The notes beneath the pieces are model-generated. The model worked only from the letters and a program-made list of their open reading frames with translations. It was not told the origin of the DNA and did not search any database. Shown piece after piece: positions 7,828-15,838 of a DNA stretch of 41,578 nt. Position numbers and translations under genes: made by a program. The stretch is from Hyphomicrobiales bacterium. Lineage in GTDB: Bacteria > Pseudomonadota > Alphaproteobacteria > Rhizobiales > Xanthobacteraceae. The first letter of the stretch is position 1, and each line of letters opens with the position of its first letter. The stretch is taken from NCBI GenBank assembly GCA_019243195.1, contig JAFAUQ010000163.1, positions 1 to 41,578 of the forward strand, read 5' to 3'.

Positions 7828-7876
7828 GAGCATGATCCCGAAAAGTGGCTACCGGTTTTCGGAAAAGATCATGCTC
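7828..7876. repeat. 49-bp Rhizobiales palindrome (CCGAAAA...TTTTCGG), copy 1
   Basis: The arms GAGCATGATC (7828-7837) and GATCATGCTC (7867-7876) enclose a second stem CCGAAAA/TTTTCGG. A near-identical element lies at 40311-40359. The class is widespread in intergenic DNA of this order; this copy lies between the divergently oriented small membrane protein and the substrate-binding-protein gene. Confidence 0.85.
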
Positions 7877-8012
7877 CAATAAAGGGCCTGCGACCTTGCC
7901 TTCGTTGCCTTGGCGCAGCTGCATTTTTTATACTGCCGGTAAGTGGTTCCCGCGTTGGACACTCGCGGGGGACTGGAAAGACCAACGACGAACGCGTTCC
8001 AGGGAGAACATC

Positions 8013-9215
8013 ATGAAGTTTTCGGCGGCACTTGCCGCGGCGTTAGCGCTCGGTTTCACCGCAGCGGCATCGGCCGACACCATCAAGGTCGGCGTCGTGC
8101 TGCCCTATTCCGGCGTCAACGCAGCGCTCGGCAACCAGATCGATAAGGCGTTCGATCTTTATCTCAAGCTCCACGCCAAGGACCTCGGCGACCACAAGAT
8201 CGAGCTCGTCAAGCGCGACGAAGGCCCGCCGTCCGGCGCCAACGCCCGCACCGTCGTCACCGAGCTCGTCACCAACGACAGGGCGAAAATCGTCACCGGT
8301 TTCGTGTTCTCCCCCTCGGCGATCGCGGCGGCGCCGCTCGCGACCCAGGCCAAGGTGCCGATGCTCATCGCCAACGCCGGCACCGCCTGGATCACCAATC
8401 TCTCGCCCTACATCGTGCGTTTCTCGTTCAGCATGTGGAGCCCGGCCTATCCGATGGGCACCTACGCGGCGAAGGATCTCGGCTGCAAGACCGCGGCCGC
8501 CGGCTACACCGACTTCCCGCCCGGCCAGGACAGCGTGCTCGCGTTCAAGACCGCGTATGAGAAAGCGGGTGGCAAGGTGGTCGACGAAGTGCGCATGGGT
8601 AATCCCGCCCAGGTGCCGGACTTCACGCCGTTCTTCCAGCGGGTGAAGGACGAGCACCCCGATTGCTTCTACGTGTTCGTGCCCTCCGGCGCGCACGCGG
8701 CCGGCGTGATGAAGACCTACGGCGAGCTGAAAATGCGCGAGGCCGGCGTGAAGCTGATCGGCCCGATGGACCTGATCCCCGATTATGAGCTGGCACGCAT
8801 GAGCGATGCCGCCGTCGGCCTGATCGTGATGGGGCACTACGCCGACGACTACGACAACCCGGCGAACAAGGACTTCATCAAAGAGTGGCACGCAGCCTAC
8901 GGCCCGGACTCCTATCCCGACTTCATGTCGGCGGCCGGCTGGGACACCATGGCTGCGATCTTTCACGCGGTGCAGGCGCTCAATGGCAATCTCGACGACG
9001 GCACTAAGGTGGTCGATACGCTCAAGGGCTGGTCCACCGACGGCCCGCGCGGACACATTGCAGTCGATCCGCAGACGCGCGATGTGGTGCAGGCCGAGCA
9101 CGCCGAGGAAGTCGTCAAGAAAGCGGACGGCAAGCTCGGCGTGAAGGTGCTCGCCACCTTCCCGGACGTGAAGGATGAGTGCAAGGTGCTCAAAGTCGGG
9201 CGTTGCGGGCAGTGA
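8013..9215 (+). CDS. ABC transporter substrate-binding protein, branched-chain amino acid (Liv) type
   Basis: This 400-residue periplasmic binding protein has a type I fold. A clear signal peptide (about residues 1-22, KFSAALAAALALGFTAAASA) is followed by the mature start DTIKVGVVLPYSGVNAALG, typical of LivJ/HAAT-family proteins. IVTGFVFSPSAIAAAPLATQAKVP and YTDFPPGQDSVLAFK are the expected hinge and ligand-pocket segments. The ATG at 8013 follows AGGGAGA by five bases; upstream in-frame sequence is not protein-like. In this group the ligand is often an aromatic acid or other organic acid rather than an amino acid, which fits the neighbouring hydrolases. Two permease genes follow. Confidence 0.93.
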   Translation: MKFSAALAAALALGFTAAASADTIKVGVVLPYSGVNAALGNQIDKAFDLYLKLHAKDLGDHKIELVKRDEGPPSGANARTVVTELVTNDRAKIVTGFVFSPSAIAAAPLATQAKVPMLIANAGTAWITNLSPYIVRFSFSMWSPAYPMGTYAAKDLGCKTAAAGYTDFPPGQDSVLAFKTAYEKAGGKVVDEVRMGNPAQVPDFTPFFQRVKDEHPDCFYVFVPSGAHAAGVMKTYGELKMREAGVKLIGPMDLIPDYELARMSDAAVGLIVMGHYADDYDNPANKDFIKEWHAAYGPDSYPDFMSAAGWDTMAAIFHAVQALNGNLDDGTKVVDTLKGWSTDGPRGHIAVDPQTRDVVQAEHAEEVVKKADGKLGVKVLATFPDVKDECKVLKVGRCGQ

Positions 9216-9237
9216 GTTGAGCAACAAATCCCCCGCT

Positions 9238-9281
9238 CGTCATTCCGGACTCGCGGGCTTCGCCCGCGATCCGGAATGACG
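9238..9281. repeat. Perfect 44-bp hairpin inside the transporter operon
   Basis: The arms CGTCATTCCGGA (9238-9249) and TCCGGAATGACG (9270-9281) plus the inner pair TCGCGGGC/GCCCGCGA leave only a TTC loop, so almost the whole element is paired. It belongs to the GTCATTCCGG repeat class. It lies between the binding-protein and permease genes, where a stable mRNA hairpin could give more binding protein than permease. Confidence 0.85.
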
Positions 9282-9292
9282 ACCCAGTGCAA

Positions 9293-10156
9293 ATGGCCAA
9301 CACCGCGATCAGCATTCTGTTCGACGGCGTGGCCTACGCCATGTTCCTGTTCATCGTGTCGGTCGGCCTCTCCGTCACCATGGGGCTGATGGGCTTCGTC
9401 AACCTCGCGCACGGCGCCTTCGCCATGGCGGGCGGCTACCTGGTGGTGACGGCGACGCAGAGCTTCGGCGTGCCGTTCCCCCTCGCCCTCGTCATCGCCG
9501 CGGTCGCGATCGGCGCGGTGAGCATCCTGTTCGAGCGCACACTCTACGCCGGCCTCTACGGCGCGAGCGAACTCGATCAGGTGCTGATGACCATCGGACT
9601 CACCTTCATGGTGATCGCGGCAATCACGTATTTCTACGGGCCGCTGCCGGAGCACGTGCGCATGCCCGATTATCTCACCGGCGAGATCAACCTCGGCTTC
9701 CGCAGCTTCCCGACCTACCGGGTGTTCATCATCGTGATCGGCGCGGTGCTGGTCGCCGTGCTGTGGTACGGCTTCGAGCGCACCAGCCTGGGCGCGAAGA
9801 TCCGCGCCGCGGTCGATAATCACCGCATGGCGCAGTCGATCGGCATCGACGTCGCGCGCCTGTTCCGCATTTCCTTCGCGCTCGGCAGTGGCCTTGCTGC
9901 GCTCGGCGGCGGGCTCGCGATCCAGCTGTTCGGCCTCACCCCGAGCTTTGCCATCCTTTATCTCGTGTTCTTTCTGCTGGTGGTCGCGGTGGGCGGCTCC
10001 GGCACCTTATGGGGCACGCTGATCGCCGCGCTCGTGCTCGGCATCTGCGACACCGCCGGCAAATATTTGTATGCCGACGCCGGCGGTTTCTTCATCTATG
10101 CGGTCGCGGTCGCGATTCTGCTGATCAAACCGGCGGGGCTCTATGGCCGCGGATAG
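9293..10156 (+). CDS. Branched-chain amino acid-type ABC permease (LivH family)
   Basis: This is a 287-residue inner-membrane permease. The N-terminus ANTAISILFDGVAYAMFLF and the LivH signature GLMGFVNLAHGAFAMAGGYL are clear, as are the EAA-like cytoplasmic region (SLGAKIRAAVDNHRMAQSIG) and several further hydrophobic spans ending IKPAGLYGRG. I favour the ATG at 9293, which gives the usual family start; a GTG two codons earlier is also possible. No strong ribosome site is visible. The 3' end overlaps the next permease gene by 14 bases. Confidence 0.93.
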   Translation: MANTAISILFDGVAYAMFLFIVSVGLSVTMGLMGFVNLAHGAFAMAGGYLVVTATQSFGVPFPLALVIAAVAIGAVSILFERTLYAGLYGASELDQVLMTIGLTFMVIAAITYFYGPLPEHVRMPDYLTGEINLGFRSFPTYRVFIIVIGAVLVAVLWYGFERTSLGAKIRAAVDNHRMAQSIGIDVARLFRISFALGSGLAALGGGLAIQLFGLTPSFAILYLVFFLLVVAVGGSGTLWGTLIAALVLGICDTAGKYLYADAGGFFIYAVAVAILLIKPAGLYGRG

Positions 10157-11168
10157 CCTCGCGCCGACCGTGGCCGCCGCGCTGCCGCAAGCGCGCGAGC
10201 GCGCGGCGCGTTTTCTCGCCGCACGGCACCGCTTGCGCCCGATCGAAGCGTTGCCGTGGCTGATCGCGCTCGCGGCCTTCTTCATTTTTCCCGACCGGAT
10301 GATGCTCGGCAGCCAGGCGCTGATCATGATCCTGTTCGCGCTCTCGCTCGACCTTATCCTCGGCTTTGCCGGCATCGTTACCTTGGGCCACGCCGCCTTC
10401 TTCGGCATCGGCGCTTACACGGCGGGCTTGCTGATCACGCGGCTGCAATGGACCGAGCCGATCACCGGCCTGCTCGCCGCCGCCGCCTGCGCGGCGGTCG
10501 CCGGCGTGCTGTCCGGATGGATTCTGCTGCGCTACCGCGGGCTCGCTTTGCTCGTGCTCACGCTCTCGACCACGATCATGCTGCAGGAGATCGGCAACCT
10601 CGTTCCCGATTTCACCGGCGGCTACGACGGCATTCCCGGGGTGGTGCCCGCGCCCCTCCTCGGCAGGTTCGAGTATGATCTTTACGGCCACACCTATTAT
10701 CTTTATGCGCTCGTGGTTTTGTTTTTGCTGTTCTTCCTGGCGCGCCGCATCGTCTATTCGCCGTTCGGCCGGGCGCTCGCCGGCATTCGCGAGAACGTCG
10801 CGCGGATGCATGCGCTCGGCTCGCCGGTGCATTGGCGGCTGGTCACCGCCTACGCAATCGCGGCGGCGATTGCCGGCATTGCCGGCGCGCTGTTCGCCCA
10901 GACCAACGGCTTCGTTACGCTCGGCGTGTTCGACTTCGAGCGTTCTGCCGGCGTCCTGATGATGCTCATCCTCGGCGGCACCGGCTGGCTCTACGGCGCT
11001 TTCATTGGCGCGGTGCTCTACATGGTGCTGGAAAATCGATTGTCGGCGGTGAGCCCGGAGTTCTGGCAGTTCGGCCTCGGCTTCGTGCTGGTCGCCGTGG
11101 TGTTGCTGGTGCGGCGACCGCGCTGGGATTGGGTGAAGCTGTGGCGGCGTGTGGTCGCGCGGACGTAG
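10143..11168 (+). CDS. Branched-chain amino acid-type ABC permease (LivM family)
   Basis: This 341-residue permease partners with the LivH-like protein. It has a ~45-residue N-terminal cytoplasmic extension, then LDLILGFAGIVTLGHAAFFGIGAYTAGLL (cut here into LDLILGFAGIVTLGHAAF and the following helix), the family signature. FGRALAGIRENVARMHALG is the EAA-like loop. It overlaps the LivH gene by 14 bases. No LivG or LivF ATPase gene follows; instead a toxin-antitoxin promoter starts about 30 bases after the stop, so the operon appears cut short here or relies on ATPases encoded elsewhere. Confidence 0.93.
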   Translation: MAADSLAPTVAAALPQARERAARFLAARHRLRPIEALPWLIALAAFFIFPDRMMLGSQALIMILFALSLDLILGFAGIVTLGHAAFFGIGAYTAGLLITRLQWTEPITGLLAAAACAAVAGVLSGWILLRYRGLALLVLTLSTTIMLQEIGNLVPDFTGGYDGIPGVVPAPLLGRFEYDLYGHTYYLYALVVLFLLFFLARRIVYSPFGRALAGIRENVARMHALGSPVHWRLVTAYAIAAAIAGIAGALFAQTNGFVTLGVFDFERSAGVLMMLILGGTGWLYGAFIGAVLYMVLENRLSAVSPEFWQFGLGFVLVAVVLLVRRPRWDWVKLWRRVVART

Positions 11169-11200
11169 ACGACGCCGACGCCGCGCATGCCGCAGCGCAA

Positions 11201-11229
11201 TTGACATGTGCATCACATGCACATATGTT
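11201..11229 (+). promoter_or_regulatory. Sigma-70 promoter with palindromic operator for the toxin-antitoxin pair
   Basis: A perfect -35 TTGACA (11201-11206), a 17-base spacer and a -10 TATGTT (11224-11229) lie directly ahead of the antitoxin. An 8-bp inverted repeat ATGTGCAT-CAC-ATGCACAT (11206-11224) fills the spacer, the expected place for autorepression by a ribbon-helix-helix antitoxin. The likely transcription start (about 11236) coincides with the ATG, so the message may be leaderless. Confidence 0.75.
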
Positions 11230-11230
11230 T

Positions 11231-11480
11231 TGCGCATGACAACGATGATTCAAATTCGCAATGTGCCGGCCGGGCTGCACCGCCAGCTGAAATCGCGTGC
11301 GGCGCTCGCGGGCATGTCGCTATCTGATTACCTGCTGAGCGAGATTCGCCAAGTAGCGGCGCGGCCGACCCTTGATGAGTTGCGCGCGCGGTTGGAACAG
11401 CGCCCGGGCGTCACCCTGACGGTGGAACCAGCACAAGCGGTCCGCGCGGAACGTGACGGTAATGATCGTTGTTGACGCCT
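11231..11480 (+). repeat. Direct repeat, left copy (antitoxin gene plus first codons of toxin)
   Basis: This segment is nearly the same as 31513-31762, about 20.3 kb away in the same orientation. The encoded antitoxins share 69 of 79 residues, and similarity stops five codons into the toxin gene. The two copies bracket the biosynthetic cluster. Confidence 0.8.
11236..11475 (+). CDS. FitA/VapB-type ribbon-helix-helix antitoxin
   Basis: This 79-residue antitoxin probably binds its own operator through an N-terminal ribbon-helix-helix (IQIRNVPAGLHRQLKSRAAL, then AGMSLSDYLLSEIRQ) and blocks the toxin through its acidic/basic C-terminal tail (RPTLDELRARLEQRPG onward). The first strand IQIRNVP and the helix pair are typical of FitA-like antitoxins. 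The ATG at 11236 lies right at the predicted transcription start; a second ATG three codons later (11245) is an alternative. The gene overlaps the toxin gene by 14 bases. A second, diverged copy without toxin is at 31518-31757. Confidence 0.88.
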   Translation: MTTMIQIRNVPAGLHRQLKSRAALAGMSLSDYLLSEIRQVAARPTLDELRARLEQRPGVTLTVEPAQAVRAERDGNDRC

Positions 11481-11854
11481 CGGCGGTCTTCGAAACTCTC
11501 CTGCGCAGGCCGAACGCGGAAGCAGTGGAAAGGCGGCTCTTCGACCCCTCAGAGACGTTACATGCGCCTCATTTGCTCGATGTCGAAGTCGCACAAGTGC
11601 TCCGCCGCTATGCCGCGAGCGGCGAAATCGACGCCGAACGTGGCCGTATGGCTCTCGCTGACCTCGCCGATTTTCCCTTGAGCCGATATCCCCATGAGTT
11701 CCTTCTGCCGCGTATTTGGGATTTGCGACGAAATCTAACGGCCTACGATGCCGTCTACGTCGCCCTCGCCGAAACGCTCGATGCTCCGCTGCTCACTCGC
11801 GACCGGCGTCTCGCAGCGGCGCCTGGCCATCGGGCGCATGTTGAGGTCGTGTGA
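11462..11854 (+). CDS. PIN-domain ribonuclease toxin (VapC/FitB-type)
   Basis: This 130-residue PIN toxin is predicted to cleave RNA with metal-bound acidic residues. They are visible as Asp in IVVDASAV, Glu in HLLDVEVAQVL, Asp in NLTAYDAVYVALAE and Asp in LLTRDRRLA. The length is normal and the frame intact, so the toxin is probably active. I use the ATG at 11462 (MIVVDAS), the family start; a GTG three codons earlier is possible. It is translationally coupled to the antitoxin upstream. Confidence 0.9.
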   Translation: MIVVDASAVFETLLRRPNAEAVERRLFDPSETLHAPHLLDVEVAQVLRRYAASGEIDAERGRMALADLADFPLSRYPHEFLLPRIWDLRRNLTAYDAVYVALAETLDAPLLTRDRRLAAAPGHRAHVEVV

Positions 11855-12129
11855 AACTCCTGCAAGGCCGGAGGCGGTGCTGGCCGCGGCGTTTTATCCA
11901 GCGGTGGGCCGGCCGCGAATGGGCCTTGCGCCGAGACCGGGCCGCGGCGCTCGAAGGACTCATTGCGGCGCGCCGGTCCGGCGATATCGAAGAGGGCTCA
12001 TTGGCGATGGGGCAGGAGGCCGGATTGATTAACGGCATTCAGCCGGCCGGCGAGGTCGTAACCCGCATCGCCGAGGAAGCGGAGGAGATTCTGCGCACGA
12101 GGCTGCCGCAGTTGGTTGCACGCAACTAG
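11851..12129 (+). pseudogene. 3' fragment of a nitronate monooxygenase-like gene
   Basis: The 92-codon frame ends with SLAMGQEAGLINGIQPAGEV followed by a helix VTRIAEEAEEILR and a short tail. This is the usual C-terminus of 2-nitropropane dioxygenase/nitronate monooxygenase proteins; RFIQRWAGREWALR also fits the last part of that family. The N-terminal flavin barrel is absent and no start is convincing. It follows the toxin immediately. A second, more decayed copy of the same 3' end lies at 32499-32610, beyond the biosynthetic cluster. It is probably not functional. Confidence 0.6.
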
Positions 12130-12224
12130 GATGGCGACATCGCCATGGTGACGCTCATCCTCAGCAGCACCCCCATGCACAATAGTCGCTTCGGCATGTT
12201 TCAGAGTTTCGGGAGGGACATTAC

Positions 12225-13541
12225 TTGACAGTTTTGTCCGCTTCCAATCACCCCGGTTGGGAGAGCTGCGGCAACGGAGTGCTGAATGAGCAGCAGGCCG
12301 CCAAACTCGCCGAACGGCATGGCACGCCGCTGTTCCTCTATGATGCCGCAGCGATGCGCTGCGCCGTCACGTCGCTGCGCAATGCGCTTCCGCCGGACGC
12401 CATTTTGTTTTATGCGGTTAAAGCCAATCCGGTGCCAGGCGTAATCGGCGTTTTTGCCGGCATGGGCCTCGGTGCCGAGGTCGCCTCGGCGGCTGAGCTC
12501 GACCTGGCGCTGGCGTGCGGTATCCCACCTGAGAAAATCGTTTTCTCCGGTCCCGCCAAGACGGAGGCCGAGCTTGAGCCGGCGGTTATGGCCGGCATCT
12601 ATGCCGTGCAGGCCGAATCTTGGGATGAGCTGCAGCTGTTGCAGAGCATCTGCCGATCGCGTGAGTTGCACGCGCGTGTGGCTCTGAGAGTCAATCTCGG
12701 TCCCAACGCTCGCGGTGAACGGCGCAGCGGTTGGGGTGGAGTATCGCCGTTCGGAATGGACGATGAGACGCTACGTCATGTTGTCGCCCACGCGCATGAG
12801 GTCGATCGCGTGCGCATCATCGGGGTCCACCACCACCTGTCTTCCCAATCCGCGACGGCCGAGCAGCTGGTCGAGCGATTCGATGCCTTCGCTCAGGTGG
12901 CACTTCAGTTGCGCGCGCAGCTTGATCTCGAGTTTGTCAATTTCGGCGGCGGCTTTGCGGCGCCATTCTACGCCGATGACCGACCGCTCGATCTTGCCCC
13001 GCTGCGGACTTATTTCCTGGGTCTTCGTCAACCGGAGGGCCGGTTCGGCAATTGGCGCCCGACGATCGGCGTCGAATCGGGAAGATATCTGACCGGACCG
13101 GCCGGATTCTACATAGCGCGTGTTATCAGCATTAAGCGGTCATTCGGGGTTCGCTTCGCTTTTCTCGACGGCGGCGTTCATCACGCTCTGGGGCTCTCCG
13201 GCGCGATGCGCTCCCTGCGGCGTCCGGTACGCGCGTGGCGCCTCGGCAATCCCACAGCCGCCCCGCTCGAACCGACAGAACTGGCCGGCCCGCTGTGCAC
13301 TCCCATCGACAGACTCGCGAGTGCGGTCGATCTGCCCTCTGATTTGCGCCCGGGCGATCTGGTGGTCTTCGCCAACTGCGGCGCTTACGGCAAGCACGCC
13401 AGTCCACTGACCTTCCTCGGACACGACTGGCCCGCCGAGGTATTGATAGACGGACCTCGAGCGAGCCTGGTGGCGCCACGCATGCGTTGCGCCGACCTGC
13501 CTGGCCTGCGACCCGGTACGCACGCGAGAGTACCGATATGA
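12225..13541 (+). CDS. PLP-dependent decarboxylase, fold type III (DapDC/BtrK-like)
   Basis: This 438-residue protein belongs to the alanine-racemase-fold decarboxylases that act on diaminopimelate, ornithine/arginine or carrier-bound amino acids. Visible motifs: FYAVKANP (Lys66 for PLP), GVHHHLSSQ, EFVNFGGGFAAPF (phosphate binding), IGVESGRYL, GPLCTPIDRLA (catalytic Cys) and ANCGAYGKHAS (Tyr). I use the TTG at 12225, ten bases after the strong ribosome site GGGAGGG. The stop overlaps the next ATG (ATGA). Ordinary lysine synthesis is unlikely given the neighbours. In butirosin synthesis BtrK, of the same family, decarboxylates an acyl-carrier-bound glutamate; an ACP and a ligase are present here, so carrier-bound substrate is a fair inference. 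Confidence 0.88.
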   Translation: MTVLSASNHPGWESCGNGVLNEQQAAKLAERHGTPLFLYDAAAMRCAVTSLRNALPPDAILFYAVKANPVPGVIGVFAGMGLGAEVASAAELDLALACGIPPEKIVFSGPAKTEAELEPAVMAGIYAVQAESWDELQLLQSICRSRELHARVALRVNLGPNARGERRSGWGGVSPFGMDDETLRHVVAHAHEVDRVRIIGVHHHLSSQSATAEQLVERFDAFAQVALQLRAQLDLEFVNFGGGFAAPFYADDRPLDLAPLRTYFLGLRQPEGRFGNWRPTIGVESGRYLTGPAGFYIARVISIKRSFGVRFAFLDGGVHHALGLSGAMRSLRRPVRAWRLGNPTAAPLEPTELAGPLCTPIDRLASAVDLPSDLRPGDLVVFANCGAYGKHASPLTFLGHDWPAEVLIDGPRASLVAPRMRCADLPGLRPGTHARVPI

Positions 13542-14938
13542 CTTACCGCTCGTTGGAACGCGCGAACGCGTATTTCTACGACCCGGAGCGCCGGCTGGCG
13601 GTGGTCAAGCGTCATGGCGGCGTCTCTTACCTGTCATCCGGCGTCAATCATCTCAAGGCGCCGGAAGTTTTGCTCGATCTTGCCGGGCGCGAGTTCAAGG
13701 AACGGCGGCTGATCGAGAACTACTCGGCCCCCAGTGGTGCTCTGGGGATCGGCGCGGCGATCAGCTTTGAGCTGCACGAGCGGCTCGGCCGTAGCGCATT
13801 CGGCGCGATCGGACCTGCCAACATTTGTTTGACCGTCGGCGCCACCGGCGCCCTCGCGGGTGCGTTCCGTTATCTCGCCGAAGTAACCGGAGCGCGAACG
13901 GCTCTCGTGCTTGGTCTCAACTACAGTTTCTTCTCGACAATCTGCGACAGTCTGGGCATTCGCTATCGCATCCTCCGCTCGGAAGAGAGAGGGCGGTTGT
14001 TGCCGAGCGTAGCGGAGGTCCGCCACCGCATTTCGACGGAACGTCCCGCAATCGTTGTCCTGTCGCAGCCGACAAATCCCTCCGGCGAACTCTTCACGGC
14101 GCACGAGCTGCAGCAAGTGGTCGAGATGGCGGAGGAGTTCGGCTGCTGGCTGGTTTTCGATGAAGTGCCGAGTTTGGCGGCCCCGGATGAAGGTGATCTT
14201 CCCGCGCCATTTCCGGCCGGGGCCGTCACCTTTGTTTCGCCGCGCCTGATCTGGATCAACAGCTACTCGAAATCGCGCAGTTTGGCCGGACTGCGGGCCG
14301 GCTACATGGTCGCGGCGCCGACCGTCGTGGATTTCGTTCGCAAGTACAATGAACGGCTGCTGTGGTCCCCGGTCAATGCCGGATCAAGCGCGCTGATTGC
14401 CGACATGGTCCTGCGTGCCGTGCTGCGCGCGCTCGGCAAATGCGAAGCCGGGCAGGAGGCTCGGACAATCAGCAGAACCGTCAAACGGGCCGGGCACTAT
14501 CTCCAGGCATTCGCCCCCTATAGTGACGATTTCTCCCGACTGGACGGCATATGGCGCTTTCTCGACGGCGCCCTGGATTGGCCGGATGCGTGCGCAAGTT
14601 ACGGTCGCGACCTCGCGCGCGTCGGCGAGATCTGCCGGGCGAACTGGCAAATGTTCTCGAGCGATTTGGCTCCTCACATTACCGAGGCCATACATCTGAA
14701 GTCCGGGTTCAATCATTGCGTCAAGCTGGATGCTGCAATGAGCGAATGGGAATTCGTCGTCAGCGCGTACGATCAGGCCGGTATCGACTTCTACACCGAA
14801 ACCGTATTTGCCGATCATGACGACGCCGATACCCACGATTTCTGGATCCGCATCTCCTGTGCGGTCGAGCCAGACATGTTCTCCTGCGGTGTCCGCAACC
14901 TCGCCGCTGTGCTCGACGCACGCTCAGCCCGGCACTGA
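13538..14938 (+). CDS. Fold-type I PLP aminotransferase (class I/II)
   Basis: This 466-residue enzyme of the aspartate aminotransferase fold is PLP-dependent. Landmarks are ENYSAPSGALGIGAAISFE, VLSQPTNPSGELFT, LVFDEVPSLAA (PLP-ring Asp), and the lysine motif NSYSKSRSLAGLRAGYMVA. It is longer than usual because of a ~45-residue head and extra helices in the last third (LARVGEICRANWQMF), so the substrate pocket may be special. The ATG at 13538 overlaps the decarboxylase stop, so the two enzymes are made together and may act in sequence on one substrate. It ends convergently, overlapping the glycosyltransferase gene by 15 bases. Confidence 0.87.
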   Translation: MTYRSLERANAYFYDPERRLAVVKRHGGVSYLSSGVNHLKAPEVLLDLAGREFKERRLIENYSAPSGALGIGAAISFELHERLGRSAFGAIGPANICLTVGATGALAGAFRYLAEVTGARTALVLGLNYSFFSTICDSLGIRYRILRSEERGRLLPSVAEVRHRISTERPAIVVLSQPTNPSGELFTAHELQQVVEMAEEFGCWLVFDEVPSLAAPDEGDLPAPFPAGAVTFVSPRLIWINSYSKSRSLAGLRAGYMVAAPTVVDFVRKYNERLLWSPVNAGSSALIADMVLRAVLRALGKCEAGQEARTISRTVKRAGHYLQAFAPYSDDFSRLDGIWRFLDGALDWPDACASYGRDLARVGEICRANWQMFSSDLAPHITEAIHLKSGFNHCVKLDAAMSEWEFVVSAYDQAGIDFYTETVFADHDDADTHDFWIRISCAVEPDMFSCGVRNLAAVLDARSARH

Positions 14939-15838
14939 CACGGTCGGACGCCGATCGCGCGCGACGATCAGTGACTGCACCTCGCGAATCGCGGGATCGC
15001 CATGCTTCGCGTAGAACAGATCGAAGCTTTTCCCGAAGGTGTTGATGGAATCGCCGCGGGGATGATCCATGTGCGCGGAATAGATCTCCTCGGCTTGCAC
15101 GAAGCCGGCTCCCGACCGCCACAGTCGGTATCCGAGTTCGATAGCCTCCGCGCCCCACATCAGGCCAAAGGCCTCGTCATAGCCGCCGGCTTGCATGAAC
15201 AAGCGGCGGGCAATTCCCACCCCGGACCCCGAATAGCCGAGCCAGGGAAATCGCGGGGCGGGCTCGCGCAATACTTGCGCCACCAGTCGCTCGAAGCGAT
15301 TGAGATGACGGCATCTCCGGGCGATGGCGGGCCAATCGCTCAGAATCATTCGGCGGCTGATGCGCTCGTGCGCCAGTTTCGAGTCAACCAACCCGGTCGG
15401 ATGTCCCTGGTACGGCACACCGGTCTCGGGATCGCGGAATGCCGCGAGATAACGCAGCAAGTAGACCGGCGCGCGCACGACCGTGTCGGATCGGGCAATG
15501 CAAATCGCCGCGACCGTCCTGAGATAATCGGGCGAGAGAAGAACATCGTCATCCATGAAGACGAGAATTTCACCGCTTGCCCGCGCGGCGCCAAGGTTGC
15601 GCGCCGCGGCTTGACCGATCCGCGCGCTTTCGACGAGCTCGATTTCGAGCGGCAGGTTCCCCATGCCCCGGATCGCCTCTGCGGCGCCGCTGTCATGGCC
15701 ATCCGCCACCACCACGGTCTCGAAGCGTGCGAGGGTGCCGCTTGCCTGCCGCACCAGCGAGTGGAGGGCGAGAACAAGCCGCTCAGGTTTGCCGCGCGTG
15801 GGTATGATGACCGAGACAGCGGCCGCGGAAGGCGTCAC
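14924..15838 (-). CDS. Family 2 glycosyltransferase (GT-A fold)
   Basis: This is a 304-residue inverting glycosyltransferase. The N-terminus VSVIIPTRGKPERLVLALHS is the nucleotide-sugar binding start, ARNLGAARASGEILVFMDDD holds the metal-binding Asp motif, and YSGSGVGIARRLFMQAGGYD followed by WGAEAIELGYRL gives the acceptor-side ED-like motif. No membrane helix is seen, so it is cytosolic. The start is the GTG at 15838, whose GTGA overlaps the stop of the radical SAM gene; the longer frame upstream lies inside that gene. It is the last gene of the ACP-radical SAM-GT unit. It could attach an amino sugar made by the enzymes farther right. Confidence 0.88.
   Translation of the reverse strand: MTPSAAAVSVIIPTRGKPERLVLALHSLVRQASGTLARFETVVVADGHDSGAAEAIRGMGNLPLEIELVESARIGQAAARNLGAARASGEILVFMDDDVLLSPDYLRTVAAICIARSDTVVRAPVYLLRYLAAFRDPETGVPYQGHPTGLVDSKLAHERISRRMILSDWPAIARRCRHLNRFERLVAQVLREPAPRFPWLGYSGSGVGIARRLFMQAGGYDEAFGLMWGAEAIELGYRLWRSGAGFVQAEEIYSAHMDHPRGDSINTFGKSFDLFYAKHGDPAIREVQSLIVARDRRPTVSVPG

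Noticed and set aside
11851-12129. Complete small gene of 92 codons
   Set aside because: The sequence matches only the C-terminus of a much larger flavoprotein family and the same fragment recurs at 32499-32610, so it reads as a remnant.
12225-13541. Housekeeping diaminopimelate decarboxylase (lysA)
   Set aside because: It is coupled to an unusual aminotransferase inside a cluster, is not beside lysine genes, and starts with TTG; a primary lysine role is unlikely.
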